A stretch of 64,000 nt of DNA from Gemmatimonadales bacterium (GTDB lineage Bacteria; Gemmatimonadota; Gemmatimonadetes; Gemmatimonadales; GWC2-71-9), in contig DASUJH010000051.1 of the NCBI GenBank assembly GCA_036279355.1, forward strand, positions 1 through 64,000, written 5' to 3'. A program made the position numbers and the translations under genes. The notes beneath the pieces were generated by a model, which saw nothing but the letters and a program-made list of their open reading frames with translations, did not search any database and had not been told where the DNA came from. Shown here piece after piece: positions 17,254 to 26,020 of this stretch. Within the stretch, counting starts at the first letter, position 1; each line of letters begins with the position of its first letter.

Positions 17254-17607
17254 ATGCCGACCTACGAGTACGTCTGCCCCGCCGGGCACGAGTTCGAGAA
17301 GTTCCAGAAGATGAGCGACCGACCGCGGGCCAAATGCCCGGTCTGCGGCCGCCCGGCCACGCGCCGGATGTCGGGCGGGGCGGGCCTCGTCTTCAAGGGC
17401 AGCGGCTTCTACATCACCGACTACGGCAAGGACGGCAAAGGCCCCCGCAAGGCGCCCGAGGGCGAGAAGGCGTCGGGCGAGAAGAGCGGCGGCGAGAAGG
17501 GCGCGAGCGACAAGCCGGCCGCGGAGAAATCCTCGGGCGAGTCGAAGAAAGGTGACGCCCCGGCCAAGTCCGAGTCGAAACCCGCGCCCAAGAAGGCCGC
17601 GGAGTGA
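17254..17607 (+). CDS. FmdB-type zinc-ribbon protein with charged tail
   Basis: 117 residues. The first ~55 form an FmdB/CxxC_CxxC_SSSS zinc ribbon: MPTYEYVCPAGHEFE at the start, KCPVCGRPATRRMSG in the middle, and GSGFYITDYG at the end. Only one of the N-terminal pair of Cys is kept (CPAGHEF, where CxxC is usual), with His as a possible fourth ligand. The last 60 residues are a low-complexity Lys/Glu/Ser/Pro/Ala tail. The family is small and probably regulatory, but its role is not established. argS overlaps its stop by 4 bases. Confidence 0.85.
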   Translation: MPTYEYVCPAGHEFEKFQKMSDRPRAKCPVCGRPATRRMSGGAGLVFKGSGFYITDYGKDGKGPRKAPEGEKASGEKSGGEKGASDKPAAEKSSGESKKGDAPAKSESKPAPKKAAE

Positions 17608-19247
17608 GCGACGTGCTCCGCGCCGAGCTGGCGCGCGCCGCCGAGCGTCTGGGCGCCGGTGGCATCGACTTCGTGCTCGAGCGCCCGCGCGATGCCGGCC
17701 ACGGCGATCTCGCCACCAACCTCGCCCTCGTGCTCGCCCGGCGCGACCAGGCGAATCCGCGTCAGGTGGCCGCGCGCGTGCTCCAAGAGCTGCACCTCTC
17801 GCGCGATCTCGTCGCCCGCACCGAAGTCGCGGGGCCCGGCTTCATCAACTTCTGGCTCGCCGAGGACGCGCTGGCGTACGGCGTGGCGCAGATCCTCGAG
17901 CACGGCGACGCGTACGGCCGGAGCGAGTTCGGCATCGGGCTCAAGGTGAACCTCGAGTTCGTCTCCGCCAATCCGACGGGGCCGCTCCACGTGGGCCACG
18001 GCCGCGGCGCCGCGGTAGGTGACGCCATCGCATCGCTCCTTCAGTGGACCGGCCACGCGGTTACCCGCGAGTTCTACGTCAACGACGCGGGCGTGCAGAT
18101 CGACCGGCTGGCGCAATCGCTCTGGGCCCGGGTGCAGCAGGCGCGCGGCCGCGACGCCGAGATCCCCGAGGGCGGCTATCACGGCCTCTATCTGGCCGAG
18201 GCGGCGGAGCAGGTGCTCCGGCGCGAGGGGCGGGACTTTATCGACCTGCCGGCGGAGGAGGGCATTCGCCAGTGCCGTGCGCTTGCGCTTGCGATGCAGC
18301 GCGAGGAGCAGGACCGGGACCTCGCCGACTTCGGTGTGCGCTTCGACGTCATCACCTCGGAGCGCGCACTCTACGAGGGCGGCCTGGTGGACGAGGCGCT
18401 CGTGCTGCTCGGGGAGAAGGGACTCACCTACGAGAAGGACGGCGCGCTCTGGCTCCGCACCACCCAGTTCGGCGATGACAAGGATCGCGTCCTCCGGAAG
18501 AGCGATGCATCGCTCACTTATCTCGTGCCGGACATCGCCTATCACGTGGACAAGCGCGCCCGCGGCTTCGATCGTGCCATCGACGTCTGGGGCGCCGACC
18601 ACCACGGCTACGTCCCCCGCATGCGCTCGGTGCTCTCGGCGCTCGGCCTGCCGCCCGAATTCTTCGAGGTGGCGCTCATCCAGCTCGTGAAGGTCGTGCG
18701 CGGCGGCGAAGAGGTGAAGATGTCGAAGCGCTCGGGCGAGTTCGTCACGCTCCGCGACCTGCTCGACGAGGTCGGCGCCGACGCCGCGCGCTACTTCTTC
18801 CTCATGCGCCCCGGCGATTCGCAACTCGTCTTCGACGTGGAGCTGGCCCGGCGGCAGACGGAGGAGAACCCGGTGTTCTACGTGCAGATGGCCCACGCGC
18901 GCCTCACCGGCATCTTCCGCACGGCGGGGCGCGAGCCGGAGACGGTGGCCGGACCGCTCGACCTCGCGGCGCTCCCGGCGCCGGAGGACAGCGAGCTGCT
19001 CAAGCGGATGGTGCGGTTTCCGGAAATCGTGGAGCGCGCCGCGCGCGAGCGCGAGCCGCACCGCATCACCAACTACCTGCAGGAGCTCGCGACCTCGGTC
19101 CACGGCTGGTATCACCACACCCGCGCGGTCGGCGCGCCCGAGGGCGCGCCCACCGAGCACGCGCGGCTCCTTCTTGCGCGCGCCGCGCGCATCGTCCTTG
19201 CCAACGCGCTCGCCGTCCTCGGCGTCTCCGCGCCCGACCGGATGTGA
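17604..19247 (+). CDS. argS: Arginyl-tRNA synthetase
   Basis: 547 residues, class I synthetase charging tRNA-Arg. The N-terminal Arg-tRNA-synthetase domain (~1-90) recognises the tRNA. The HIGH-type motif is HVGH from H129 in ANPTGPLHVGHGRG. A KMSKR motif is present at residues 372-376 (KMSKRSG), which many ArgS lack. The C-terminal DALR anticodon-binding helices occupy the last ~120 residues (ENPVFYVQMAHAR onward). GTG start overlapping fmdB; the kinase gene follows after 4 bases. Confidence 0.96.
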   Translation: MSDVLRAELARAAERLGAGGIDFVLERPRDAGHGDLATNLALVLARRDQANPRQVAARVLQELHLSRDLVARTEVAGPGFINFWLAEDALAYGVAQILEHGDAYGRSEFGIGLKVNLEFVSANPTGPLHVGHGRGAAVGDAIASLLQWTGHAVTREFYVNDAGVQIDRLAQSLWARVQQARGRDAEIPEGGYHGLYLAEAAEQVLRREGRDFIDLPAEEGIRQCRALALAMQREEQDRDLADFGVRFDVITSERALYEGGLVDEALVLLGEKGLTYEKDGALWLRTTQFGDDKDRVLRKSDASLTYLVPDIAYHVDKRARGFDRAIDVWGADHHGYVPRMRSVLSALGLPPEFFEVALIQLVKVVRGGEEVKMSKRSGEFVTLRDLLDEVGADAARYFFLMRPGDSQLVFDVELARRQTEENPVFYVQMAHARLTGIFRTAGREPETVAGPLDLAALPAPEDSELLKRMVRFPEIVERAAREREPHRITNYLQELATSVHGWYHHTRAVGAPEGAPTEHARLLLARAARIVLANALAVLGVSAPDRM

Positions 19248-19251
19248 CCTG

Positions 19252-20169
19252 ATGAGCCTGCTCGTCGTCGGCAGCATCGCGCTCGATTCCGTCTTCACGC
19301 CATTCGGCGAAACCGCCGACGCGCTGGGCGGCTCCGCCGTGTACTTCAGCGTGGCGGCCTCGCTGCTGGCACCGGTGGGGGTGGTCGGCGTGGTGGGCCG
19401 CGACTACCCGTGGGCCGAGCTCGAGCGCCTGGCACCGCGCGGCATCGACTGGTCGGGTGTCGAGCGCGCCGACGGCGAGAGCTTCCGCTGGAAGGGCAAG
19501 TATTCCTACGACCTCCAGAGCCGTGAAACGCTGGAGACGCGGCTCGGCGTCTTCGCGCAGTTCTCGCCCAAGCTGCCGGCTGGCTTCCGCTCGGCCGAAT
19601 ATCTCTTCCTCGGCAACATCGATCCCGACTTGCAGCTCGGCATTCTCGATCAGGTGGCGCGGCCCCGCCTCGTCGTGTGCGACACGATGAACTACTGGAT
19701 CCAGGGCAAGCGCGACGCGCTGCTCGGCCTGCTCGAGCGGGTCGACATCCTGATGGTGAACGACGGCGAGGCGCGCGAGCTGTCGGGCGACTGGAACGTG
19801 CACCGCGCCGGGCGCTGGATCCTCGGGCGCGGGCCGACGTCCGTCGTGATCAAGCAGGGCGAGCACGGCGCGCTCCTCATCGAGGCCGGCCGCACGTTCT
19901 ACGTGCCGGCGTTCCCGCTGGAGGAGGTCTTCGATCCGACCGGCGCGGGCGACAGCTTTGCCGGGGGGTTCATGGGCTACCTTGCGCGCGCCGGCGCCAG
20001 CGGCCGCGACCAGCTGCGGCGCGCCATGGTGTACGGCGCCGCCATGGGCTCCTACGCCGTGGCGAGCTTCGGCATCCGCGGCTTCGATGGCGTGACGATG
20101 TCAGACGTCGAGCGGCGGGTCCACGCCTTCCGCGATCTGACCCACGTGGTCCTGGCGGAGCCGGTGTGA
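19252..20169 (+). CDS. PfkB-family carbohydrate/nucleoside kinase
   Basis: 305 residues of the ribokinase fold. VGSIALDSVFTP opens it, GGSAVYFSVAASLL is the glycine-rich lid region, and DPTGAGDSFAGGFMGYLA is PfkB signature 2 with the catalytic Asp. The substrate cannot be read with confidence; adenosine, ribose and sugar phosphates are possible. The purM start overlaps its stop, and purine synthesis next door makes a nucleoside or ribose substrate attractive, but this is inference. An array of 8-bp repeats begins 5 bases after its stop. Confidence 0.85.
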   Translation: MSLLVVGSIALDSVFTPFGETADALGGSAVYFSVAASLLAPVGVVGVVGRDYPWAELERLAPRGIDWSGVERADGESFRWKGKYSYDLQSRETLETRLGVFAQFSPKLPAGFRSAEYLFLGNIDPDLQLGILDQVARPRLVVCDTMNYWIQGKRDALLGLLERVDILMVNDGEARELSGDWNVHRAGRWILGRGPTSVVIKQGEHGALLIEAGRTFYVPAFPLEEVFDPTGAGDSFAGGFMGYLARAGASGRDQLRRAMVYGAAMGSYAVASFGIRGFDGVTMSDVERRVHAFRDLTHVVLAEPV

Positions 20170-21218
20170 TCGGGGGCGGACAGGCGGACAGGCGGACAGG
20201 CGGACGCTACGCGGCGGCGGGGGTCGACTTGGCTGCGGCGGAAAGCGCCAAGGAGACGATCGCGCGGCTCGTCGCGGGGACGCGCACAGCGCTCAGCGTG
20301 GGCGAGGTCGGGGCGTTCGGCGGGATGGTGCGGGTGCCCGCCGGCATGCGGAAGCCCACGCTCGTGCTCAGCACCGACGGGGTCGGCACCAAGGTGCTGG
20401 TGGCGCTCGCGGCCCGGCGGCTCGGTGGCGTGGGCGAGGATCTCGTCAACCACAGCGTCAACGACATCCTGGTGCACGGTGCCGCACCCATCGCGTTCAT
20501 GGACTACATCGCGGGCGCGGGGCTCACGGTGGAGCAGACGGCCGAGATCGTCGAGGGCATCGCGCGCGGCTGCCGGGTGCACGGCATGGCGCTGGCCGGC
20601 GGCGAGACGGCGCAGATGCCGGGACTTTACGCGCCGGGCACGTTCGACCTGGCCGGGACCATCGTGGGCGTGGTGGAGGAGGACGCGGCGTTGCACGGCG
20701 ATCGGATCGTGCCGGGCGATGTGCTGCTGGGCTACGCCTCGACCGGGCTCCATACCAACGGCTACTCGCTCGCGCGCCGAGTGATCTTCGAGCAGGCGGG
20801 GCTCGCGCTCGACGACGTGCTGGGCGAGACCGGCATGACGGCGGCCGACGCGCTGCTCGCGGTCCACCGCAGCTACGACCGCAGTGTGAGACCGGTGCTC
20901 GACCGCGTGCACGGACTGGCGCATATCACGGGCGGCGGCATCGCGGGCAATCTGGTGCGGGTCCTGCCCGCCGCATGCGCGGCGACGGTGGACCCCGAGA
21001 GCTGGGAGTGGCCGCCGCTCTTTCGATACTTGAGCGAGGCGGGCGGGATCAGCACCGAGGAGATGCGCGACGTCTTCAACCTCGGTGTCGGGCTCATTGC
21101 CGTGCTGCCCGCGGACGCGGTGAGCGCCGCGCAGGCGGCGGCGCGCGCCGATGGGGTCGACACCTGGCCGTTGGGCGAGATCAGCCGTGGCCCACGCGCC
21201 GTGCGATTCGCCCGCTGA
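20166..21218 (+). CDS. purM: Phosphoribosylformylglycinamidine cyclo-ligase (AIR synthetase)
   Basis: 350 residues. It catalyses ATP-dependent closure of FGAM to AIR in purine synthesis. YAAAGVDLAAAESAKETI, STDGVGTKVLVAL, NHSVNDILVHGAAPIAFMDY, GETAQMPGLY and HITGGGIAGNLVRVLP are PurM signatures. The only start before the conserved YAAAGVD is GTG at 20166, overlapping the kinase stop. Codons 4-14 are then read through an 8-bp tandem repeat (giving QADRRTGGR), so the N-terminus is extended by repeat-coded residues and a change in copy number would shift the frame. Confidence 0.93.
   Translation: MIGGGQADRRTGGRYAAAGVDLAAAESAKETIARLVAGTRTALSVGEVGAFGGMVRVPAGMRKPTLVLSTDGVGTKVLVALAARRLGGVGEDLVNHSVNDILVHGAAPIAFMDYIAGAGLTVEQTAEIVEGIARGCRVHGMALAGGETAQMPGLYAPGTFDLAGTIVGVVEEDAALHGDRIVPGDVLLGYASTGLHTNGYSLARRVIFEQAGLALDDVLGETGMTAADALLAVHRSYDRSVRPVLDRVHGLAHITGGGIAGNLVRVLPAACAATVDPESWEWPPLFRYLSEAGGISTEEMRDVFNLGVGLIAVLPADAVSAAQAAARADGVDTWPLGEISRGPRAVRFAR
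20175..20206 (+). repeat. Tandem 8-bp repeat GGCGGACA, four units
   Basis: GGCGGACA occurs perfectly at 20175, 20183 and 20191, and as GGCGGACG at 20199. The array lies 5 bases after the PfkB stop and inside the 5' end of purM. A related 8-bp array follows the glutamine synthetase gene (61074-61105). Confidence 0.9.
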
Positions 21219-21232
21219 TCACGGATGGTAGC

Positions 21233-22195
21233 ATGCACTCGGCCCGATCGGGGATGCTCGTCGCGCTCGTTCTTGCCGCCGCCGCGCCCGCGCTCCGCGC
21301 CCAGAACGCCCGCTGCAATCCCTACTCGGGGCGCGCGCGCAATCTCTGCAACGCCGCCCTCGATGCCACCCATGCCTATCACCCGATCGTCGGGCTCTTG
21401 ACGAGCGGCGGCAATCCGGTGCTCGGGACATCAGGCGCCCTCGGCGGGCTCGGGCACGTCCAGCTCACGGCCCGGGTGAACGCGACCCACGTCGTGTTGC
21501 CGGACCCCAACTATGATGGGACGACCCGCACGGTCGGCCGGGGCGACGCGCTCTTCTTCCCCTCACCGATCGTGGAGGCCGCAGTGGGCCTCTATGGCGG
21601 CGGCCCCGGCGGATTCCTCGGCCTTGATCTGCTCGGCTCGGCCCAGTTGGTGCCGAGCAACGTGGTCGACAACTTCTTCGTGGATCCGGGCGCGCCGCGC
21701 ATCGGCAGCATCGCGCTCGGCTTCGGTGTCGGCGCGCGGATAAGCGTTCTCGACGGTCGCGGCGGCCGGCCCGGGGTGTCGGTGAGCCTCATGCGCCGGA
21801 TGATCCCCACGGTGCAGTACGGCAACGTGTCCGCAGGGGACATGTTCTCCTACGCGGCGGACATGCATGCCTGGAACGTGCGCGCGACGGTCGGCACCCA
21901 GGTGTCCGCGCTCACCCTTGCCGCCGGCCTGGGTCAGGACTGGTACAGTGGCAGCGCGCTGATCGAGTTCCGCGACCCGCTGTTGCCCGCGGCCCCGGCG
22001 CCGATCGGTTTCACGCTCTCCAGCGCCCGCACGATGGGCTTTGCGGACGCGGGACTCGACGTGGCGCACATCAAGCTCGTGGGCGAGGCCGGGTATCAGC
22101 TCGGCAAGGACGAGCACCTGGGCACGACGTTCACCGACTTCGATCCGTCGGCAGGCCGTTTCTTCGCCTCCGCCGGGCTCGCGGTCGCGTTCTGA
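21233..22195 (+). CDS. Exported protein, probable outer-membrane barrel
   Basis: 320 residues with a signal peptide (MHSARSGMLVALVLAAAAPA, then LRAQ for cleavage). Two Cys near the mature start (NARCNPYSG and RNLCNAALD) may form a disulfide. The rest alternates short glycine-rich strands (GGLGHVQLTARVNATHV, GFGVGARISVL) and ends in FFASAGLAVAF. A terminal aromatic after a beta-strand is typical of proteins folded by the BAM complex. The family is not recognised. It sits between purM and ribD, 3 bases before the latter, so it may be read into the riboflavin operon. Confidence 0.65.
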   Translation: MHSARSGMLVALVLAAAAPALRAQNARCNPYSGRARNLCNAALDATHAYHPIVGLLTSGGNPVLGTSGALGGLGHVQLTARVNATHVVLPDPNYDGTTRTVGRGDALFFPSPIVEAAVGLYGGGPGGFLGLDLLGSAQLVPSNVVDNFFVDPGAPRIGSIALGFGVGARISVLDGRGGRPGVSVSLMRRMIPTVQYGNVSAGDMFSYAADMHAWNVRATVGTQVSALTLAAGLGQDWYSGSALIEFRDPLLPAAPAPIGFTLSSARTMGFADAGLDVAHIKLVGEAGYQLGKDEHLGTTFTDFDPSAGRFFASAGLAVAF

Positions 22196-22198
22196 GCC

Positions 22199-23347
22199 GT
22201 GAACGAGCCGGCCGCCATGCAGCGCGCGCTCGAGCTCGCGTGGCGCGGATGGGGACGGGTACATCCGAATCCCATGGTGGGTGCGGTGGTCTTGCAGGGC
22301 CATGAACCGGTGGGCGAGGGCTGGCACGCGGAGTTCGGCGGCCCGCACGCGGAGGCCGCGGCGCTCGACGCGGCGGCCGGACGCGCGGCCGGCGGCACGC
22401 TCGTGGTGACGCTCGAGCCCTGCGCGCACGCCGGCAAGCAGCCGCCCTGCGTCGAGGCGATCCTGCGTGCGGGCGTGCGGCGGGTCGTGATCGCGGCGTC
22501 CGATCCGAATCCCGTCGCGGCGGGCGGCGCGGCGCGGCTCCGCGCGGCGGGTGTCGACGTGGAGATCGGTGTGCTCGGCGATCGCGCAGCCGCGCAGAAT
22601 GCCGCCTTTCTGCATGCACTGGCCGAACCGGCGCGGCCGTTCGTCGCGCTCAAGCTCGCGACCAGCATCGATTTCCGGATCGCCGACGCGGCAGGGCAAT
22701 CACGCTGGGTGTCGGGGCCGGACGCGCGCGAGTACGTCCACTGGCTCCGTGCGGGGTTCGACGCCATCGCCGTCGGCCTCGGGACCGCGCGCGCGGACGA
22801 TCCGCGGCTCACCGTGCGCGCGGCGCCGGGCGCGGCGCCGGGCGTGGCGAGCAGCGGCTCGCCCGACGCCGGCGTTCGACGCGGCATACTGCCCCGAGTG
22901 CCGCCGCGCCGCATCGTCTTCGATCGCGCGCTCGAGCTGCCCCTTGATCGCAACCTGGTCCGCACCGCGCGCGACACGCCAACCACGATCGTCGCCGAGC
23001 CCGGCGCGCCGGTTGCGCGGGAGCGCGCGCTCGACGCACTCGGGGTGCGGGTGCTCCGCGCGGCCAACGCGGCGGCCGCGCTCCGCGCCCTCCGCGCCGA
23101 CGGCATCGCCTCGCTGCTCGTGGAGGGCGGCGGACACCTGGCGGGCGCATTGCTCGCCGCCGATCTGGTGGACCGGTTTGTCTGGATCCAGTCGCCCATC
23201 TGGCTCGGCGCGCACGGCGTCGCGGCCGTCCACGGCCTCCCCGATGCGTCGATTAGCCACGCCGAGCGTTGGCGCTCCGTCGAGCGCCGCGCCCTGGGCG
23301 ACGACACCCTGCTCGTGCTCGATCGGAAGCCATGTTCACCGGCATAG
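22199..23347 (+). CDS. ribD: Bifunctional riboflavin deaminase/reductase
   Basis: 382 residues. It does the second and third steps of riboflavin synthesis: deamination of the pyrimidine and reduction of the ribosyl chain. The deaminase domain has the zinc motif H50-A-E52 with C75 and C84 (PC...PPC). The reductase domain (~150-375) has the KLATSIDFRIA start and LLVEGGGHLAGALL. GTG start; 16 bases overlap ribE. No FMN riboswitch is visible in the three bases upstream or in the preceding gene end, so control must differ from the classical rib operon. Confidence 0.94.
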   Translation: MNEPAAMQRALELAWRGWGRVHPNPMVGAVVLQGHEPVGEGWHAEFGGPHAEAAALDAAAGRAAGGTLVVTLEPCAHAGKQPPCVEAILRAGVRRVVIAASDPNPVAAGGAARLRAAGVDVEIGVLGDRAAAQNAAFLHALAEPARPFVALKLATSIDFRIADAAGQSRWVSGPDAREYVHWLRAGFDAIAVGLGTARADDPRLTVRAAPGAAPGVASSGSPDAGVRRGILPRVPPRRIVFDRALELPLDRNLVRTARDTPTTIVAEPGAPVARERALDALGVRVLRAANAAAALRALRADGIASLLVEGGGHLAGALLAADLVDRFVWIQSPIWLGAHGVAAVHGLPDASISHAERWRSVERRALGDDTLLVLDRKPCSPA

Positions 23348-23922
23348 TCACGGCGGTAGGCCGCCTGCGCCGCGCGGAGCCGGCGGAAGGCGGCGTCGAT
23401 CTCACGATCGAAGCGCCGTTCCCCGACCTCGTGCCGGGCGAGAGCGTGGCGGTGGACGGCGCTTGCCTCACGGTGGCGGAGTTCGGCGCGGATTGGTTCC
23501 GCGCCCACGTCGTGCGTACGTCGCTCGAGCGCACTCGCTTCGCGAGCGCGGCCGCGGGGCAGGCGGTCAACCTCGAGCGCGCGCTCCGGCTGGGCGACCG
23601 GCTCGGCGGCCACCTGGTGCAGGGGCACGTGGACGGAGTCGGCACCATCGAACGCATCGCCCAGCGTGACGATGCTCGCCTGCTCGACATCCGGGTGCCG
23701 CCCGAGGTGGCCGCGGTCTCGGTGCCGCTGGGCTCCATCACCGTGGACGGCGTAAGCCTCACGGTGAATGCCCGCCCGGCGCCCGGCATGGTCCAGGTCT
23801 CGCTGATCCCGTTTACCTTACAGCACACGACGCTCGGCGAGCGCAAGCCGGGCGACGCGGTCCATCTCGAGGGCGATACCATCGGGAAGTACGTGCAGGC
23901 ACTCCTCAAGGAGCGCGGGTAG
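23332..23922 (+). CDS. ribE: Riboflavin synthase alpha chain
   Basis: 196 residues, made of two lumazine-binding repeats: [12 protein letters not shown] with [13 protein letters not shown] in the first, and [15 protein letters not shown] with [11 protein letters not shown] in the second. It joins two dimethylribityllumazine molecules to give riboflavin. The ATG at 23332 lies inside the end of ribD, giving a 16-base overlap that suggests translational coupling. The frame is open further upstream, but MFTGI is the universal start. Confidence 0.95.
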   Translation: MFTGIVTAVGRLRRAEPAEGGVDLTIEAPFPDLVPGESVAVDGACLTVAEFGADWFRAHVVRTSLERTRFASAAAGQAVNLERALRLGDRLGGHLVQGHVDGVGTIERIAQRDDARLLDIRVPPEVAAVSVPLGSITVDGVSLTVNARPAPGMVQVSLIPFTLQHTTLGERKPGDAVHLEGDTIGKYVQALLKERG

Positions 23923-23927
23923 GCCGC

Positions 23928-25133
23928 ATGATCTTCGGCACCATCGAACAGGCGGTCGAGGACCTCAAGAACGGCAAGCTCGTCATCGTGGCCGACGACG
24001 AGGACCGCGAGAACGAGGGCGATCTCGTCTGCGCGGCCGAGCTGGTCACGCCCGAGATGATCAACTTCATGGCGCAGCACGGCCGCGGCCTGATCTGTCT
24101 CGCTCTCACGCCGGAGCGCTGCGAGCAGCTCGGCCTGCCGCAGATGGCCCAGCGCAACACCGAGGAGCAGGGCACCGCGTTCACCGTAAGCATCGACGCC
24201 GAGCGCCGATTCGGCGTCACCACCGGCATCTCGGCCGCGGACCGCGCCACCACGATCCACGTCGCCATCAATCCGGCCACCGTCCCGTCCGACCTCCGCC
24301 GGCCCGGCCACATCTTTCCGCTCCGCGCCCGTCCAGGCGGTGTGCTTCAGCGCGTGGGCCAGACCGAAGCGAGCGTGGACCTGGCGCAGCTCGCGGGGCT
24401 CGTGCCCGCCGGCGTCATCTGCGAAATCCTCAGCGCCGATGGCTCGATGGCGCGCCGGCCCGAGCTCGAGCGCGTTGCCCGCGAGCACGGGCTCACGTTC
24501 ATCACGGTGGCGCAGCTCGTCGCCTATCGCCTCCGCACCGAGCGGCTGGTGCACCGCGTGGCTGAAGCGCGGCTCCCGACCGAGCTCGGCGAGTTCACCA
24601 TCATCGCGTACCGGAACGACGTCGATCACGCCGAGCACGTGGCCCTTGTCATGGGCGACGTGGCGGAGCAGCCCAATATCCTGGTGCGGATGCACTCGAA
24701 GTGTCTCACCGGCGACGTCTTCGGCTCGCACCGCTGCGACTGCGGCACCCAGCTCCACACGGCCATGCAGCTCGTCGGACGCGAGGGGCGCGGCGTCATC
24801 GTGTATCTCGACCAGGAGGGCCGGGGCATCGGTCTCCTGAACAAGATCCGCGCGTACGCGCTGCAGGACTCCGGCGCCGACACCGTGCAGGCCAACCAGC
24901 GGCTCGGCTTCCCGCCCGATCTGCGCAACTACGGCATCGGCGCGCAGATCCTCCGCGATCTCGGCCTCTCATCGATTCGGGTGATGACCAACAACCCGCG
25001 CAAGCTGGTCGGCCTCGAGGGATACGGGCTCGAGATCGTGGAGCGCGTCCCGCTCATCGCGAGCCCGACGCAGGCCAACCAGAGCTATCTCGACGTGAAG
25101 CGCGACAAGTTGGGCCATCTCCTTACCCACTGA
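23928..25133 (+). CDS. ribBA: Bifunctional DHBP synthase / GTP cyclohydrolase II
   Basis: 401 residues. The N-terminal half (~1-200) is 3,4-dihydroxy-2-butanone-4-phosphate synthase, with [15 protein letters not shown] and [11 protein letters not shown]. The C-terminal half is GTP cyclohydrolase II, with [21 protein letters not shown] holding the three zinc Cys residues, and [21 protein letters not shown]. Both halves keep their catalytic motifs. It makes both precursors of riboflavin, one from ribulose 5-phosphate and one from GTP. It lies 5 bases after ribE and 7 before ribH. Confidence 0.96.
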   Translation: MIFGTIEQAVEDLKNGKLVIVADDEDRENEGDLVCAAELVTPEMINFMAQHGRGLICLALTPERCEQLGLPQMAQRNTEEQGTAFTVSIDAERRFGVTTGISAADRATTIHVAINPATVPSDLRRPGHIFPLRARPGGVLQRVGQTEASVDLAQLAGLVPAGVICEILSADGSMARRPELERVAREHGLTFITVAQLVAYRLRTERLVHRVAEARLPTELGEFTIIAYRNDVDHAEHVALVMGDVAEQPNILVRMHSKCLTGDVFGSHRCDCGTQLHTAMQLVGREGRGVIVYLDQEGRGIGLLNKIRAYALQDSGADTVQANQRLGFPPDLRNYGIGAQILRDLGLSSIRVMTNNPRKLVGLEGYGLEIVERVPLIASPTQANQSYLDVKRDKLGHLLTH

Positions 25134-25140
25134 CGCCGCC

Positions 25141-25620
25141 GTGTCCCGCCTTTCCGGCCGCCTCCGCCCCGTGGGCAGGGTGGCGATCCTCGTGAGCCGC
25201 TACAACGAAGCCGTGACGACCCGCCTGCTCGACGGGGCGCTCGCCTGCTGCGCGGAGGCGGGAATTTCGGAGGGCCAGGTCGACGTGGTGTGGGTGCCCG
25301 GCGCGTTCGAGTTGCCGGTGGCGGCCGCGGTCGCGGCCGAATCCGGACGCTACGCCGCGCTCGTGGCACTCGGCGCCGTGATCCGTGGCGACACGCCGCA
25401 CTTCGAGTACGTCGCCGGCGCGGCCGCGCATGGCCTCGGCGAGATCGCCGTGCGCCACGGGCTGCCGGTCGGATTTGGCGTGCTGACCGTGGATACGCTC
25501 GAGCAGGCGATCGATCGCGCCGGCGGCCGCGCCGGCAACAAGGGGCATGAGGCCGCCGCCGCCGCGCTCGAGGCGGCTGACGTGGTCGCGCAGCTCAGGA
25601 GCATCCGTGCTCCGGACTGA
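25141..25620 (+). CDS. ribH: 6,7-dimethyl-8-ribityllumazine synthase
   Basis: 159 residues, the usual length. It condenses the ribBA and ribD products. SRYNEAVTTRLLDGALACCAE, VPGAFELPVAAAVAAES, LGAVIRGDTPHFEYV (with the catalytic His) and PVGFGVLTVDTLEQAIDRAGG with NKGHEAA are the family fingerprints. It starts with GTG. The last 14 bases overlap nusB, as in several bacteria where ribH and nusB are adjacent. Confidence 0.95.
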   Translation: MSRLSGRLRPVGRVAILVSRYNEAVTTRLLDGALACCAEAGISEGQVDVVWVPGAFELPVAAAVAAESGRYAALVALGAVIRGDTPHFEYVAGAAAHGLGEIAVRHGLPVGFGVLTVDTLEQAIDRAGGRAGNKGHEAAAAALEAADVVAQLRSIRAPD

Positions 25621-26020
25621 GACCCGGAGCCGCGCCCGCGCACTCCAGCTGCTCTACGCCTGGGAATTGCAGGGTGCGCCGCCCATGCCGGACATCGCGA
25701 GCGGGCTCGCGCGGCTCACGGGACCCGAGCCGCGGGTGCTGGATCGGGCGGAAGCCCTCGCCGAAGGCGTCGTCTCGCACGTGGGCACGCTGGACCGGCT
25801 CGCCTCGGACGCGGCGGAGCACTGGCGGCTCAACCGCATCGCCGCCGTCGAGCGGAACATTCTGCGCCTGGGCATTCACGAGCTGGAGCTGGGCGAGATT
25901 CCACCCAAGGTGGCGATCGACGAAGCCGTGCGGCTTGCCCGCTGGTTCGGGGGGGCGCGCGCGCCGGCCTTCGTGAACGGGGTGCTCGACCGCGTGGCCC
26001 ATACGCTCGGACGCCTGTGA
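25607..26020 (+). CDS. nusB: Transcription antitermination factor NusB
   Basis: 137 residues of the all-helical NusB fold, which binds boxA RNA with NusE (S10) for rRNA antitermination. RSRARALQLLYAWEL opens the protein. HWRLNRIAAVERNILRLGIHELE, PPKVAIDEAVRLARWFGG and FVNGVLDRV are diagnostic. GTG at 25607 was chosen because it gives the standard N-terminus and overlaps ribH by 14 bases. The glycosyltransferase gene overlaps its stop by 4 bases. Confidence 0.94.
   Translation: MLRTETRSRARALQLLYAWELQGAPPMPDIASGLARLTGPEPRVLDRAEALAEGVVSHVGTLDRLASDAAEHWRLNRIAAVERNILRLGIHELELGEIPPKVAIDEAVRLARWFGGARAPAFVNGVLDRVAHTLGRL

Noticed and set aside
22150-22199. Possible FMN riboswitch before ribD
   Set aside because: The upstream gene ends 3 bases before ribD and no FMN-aptamer blocks are visible in its end.
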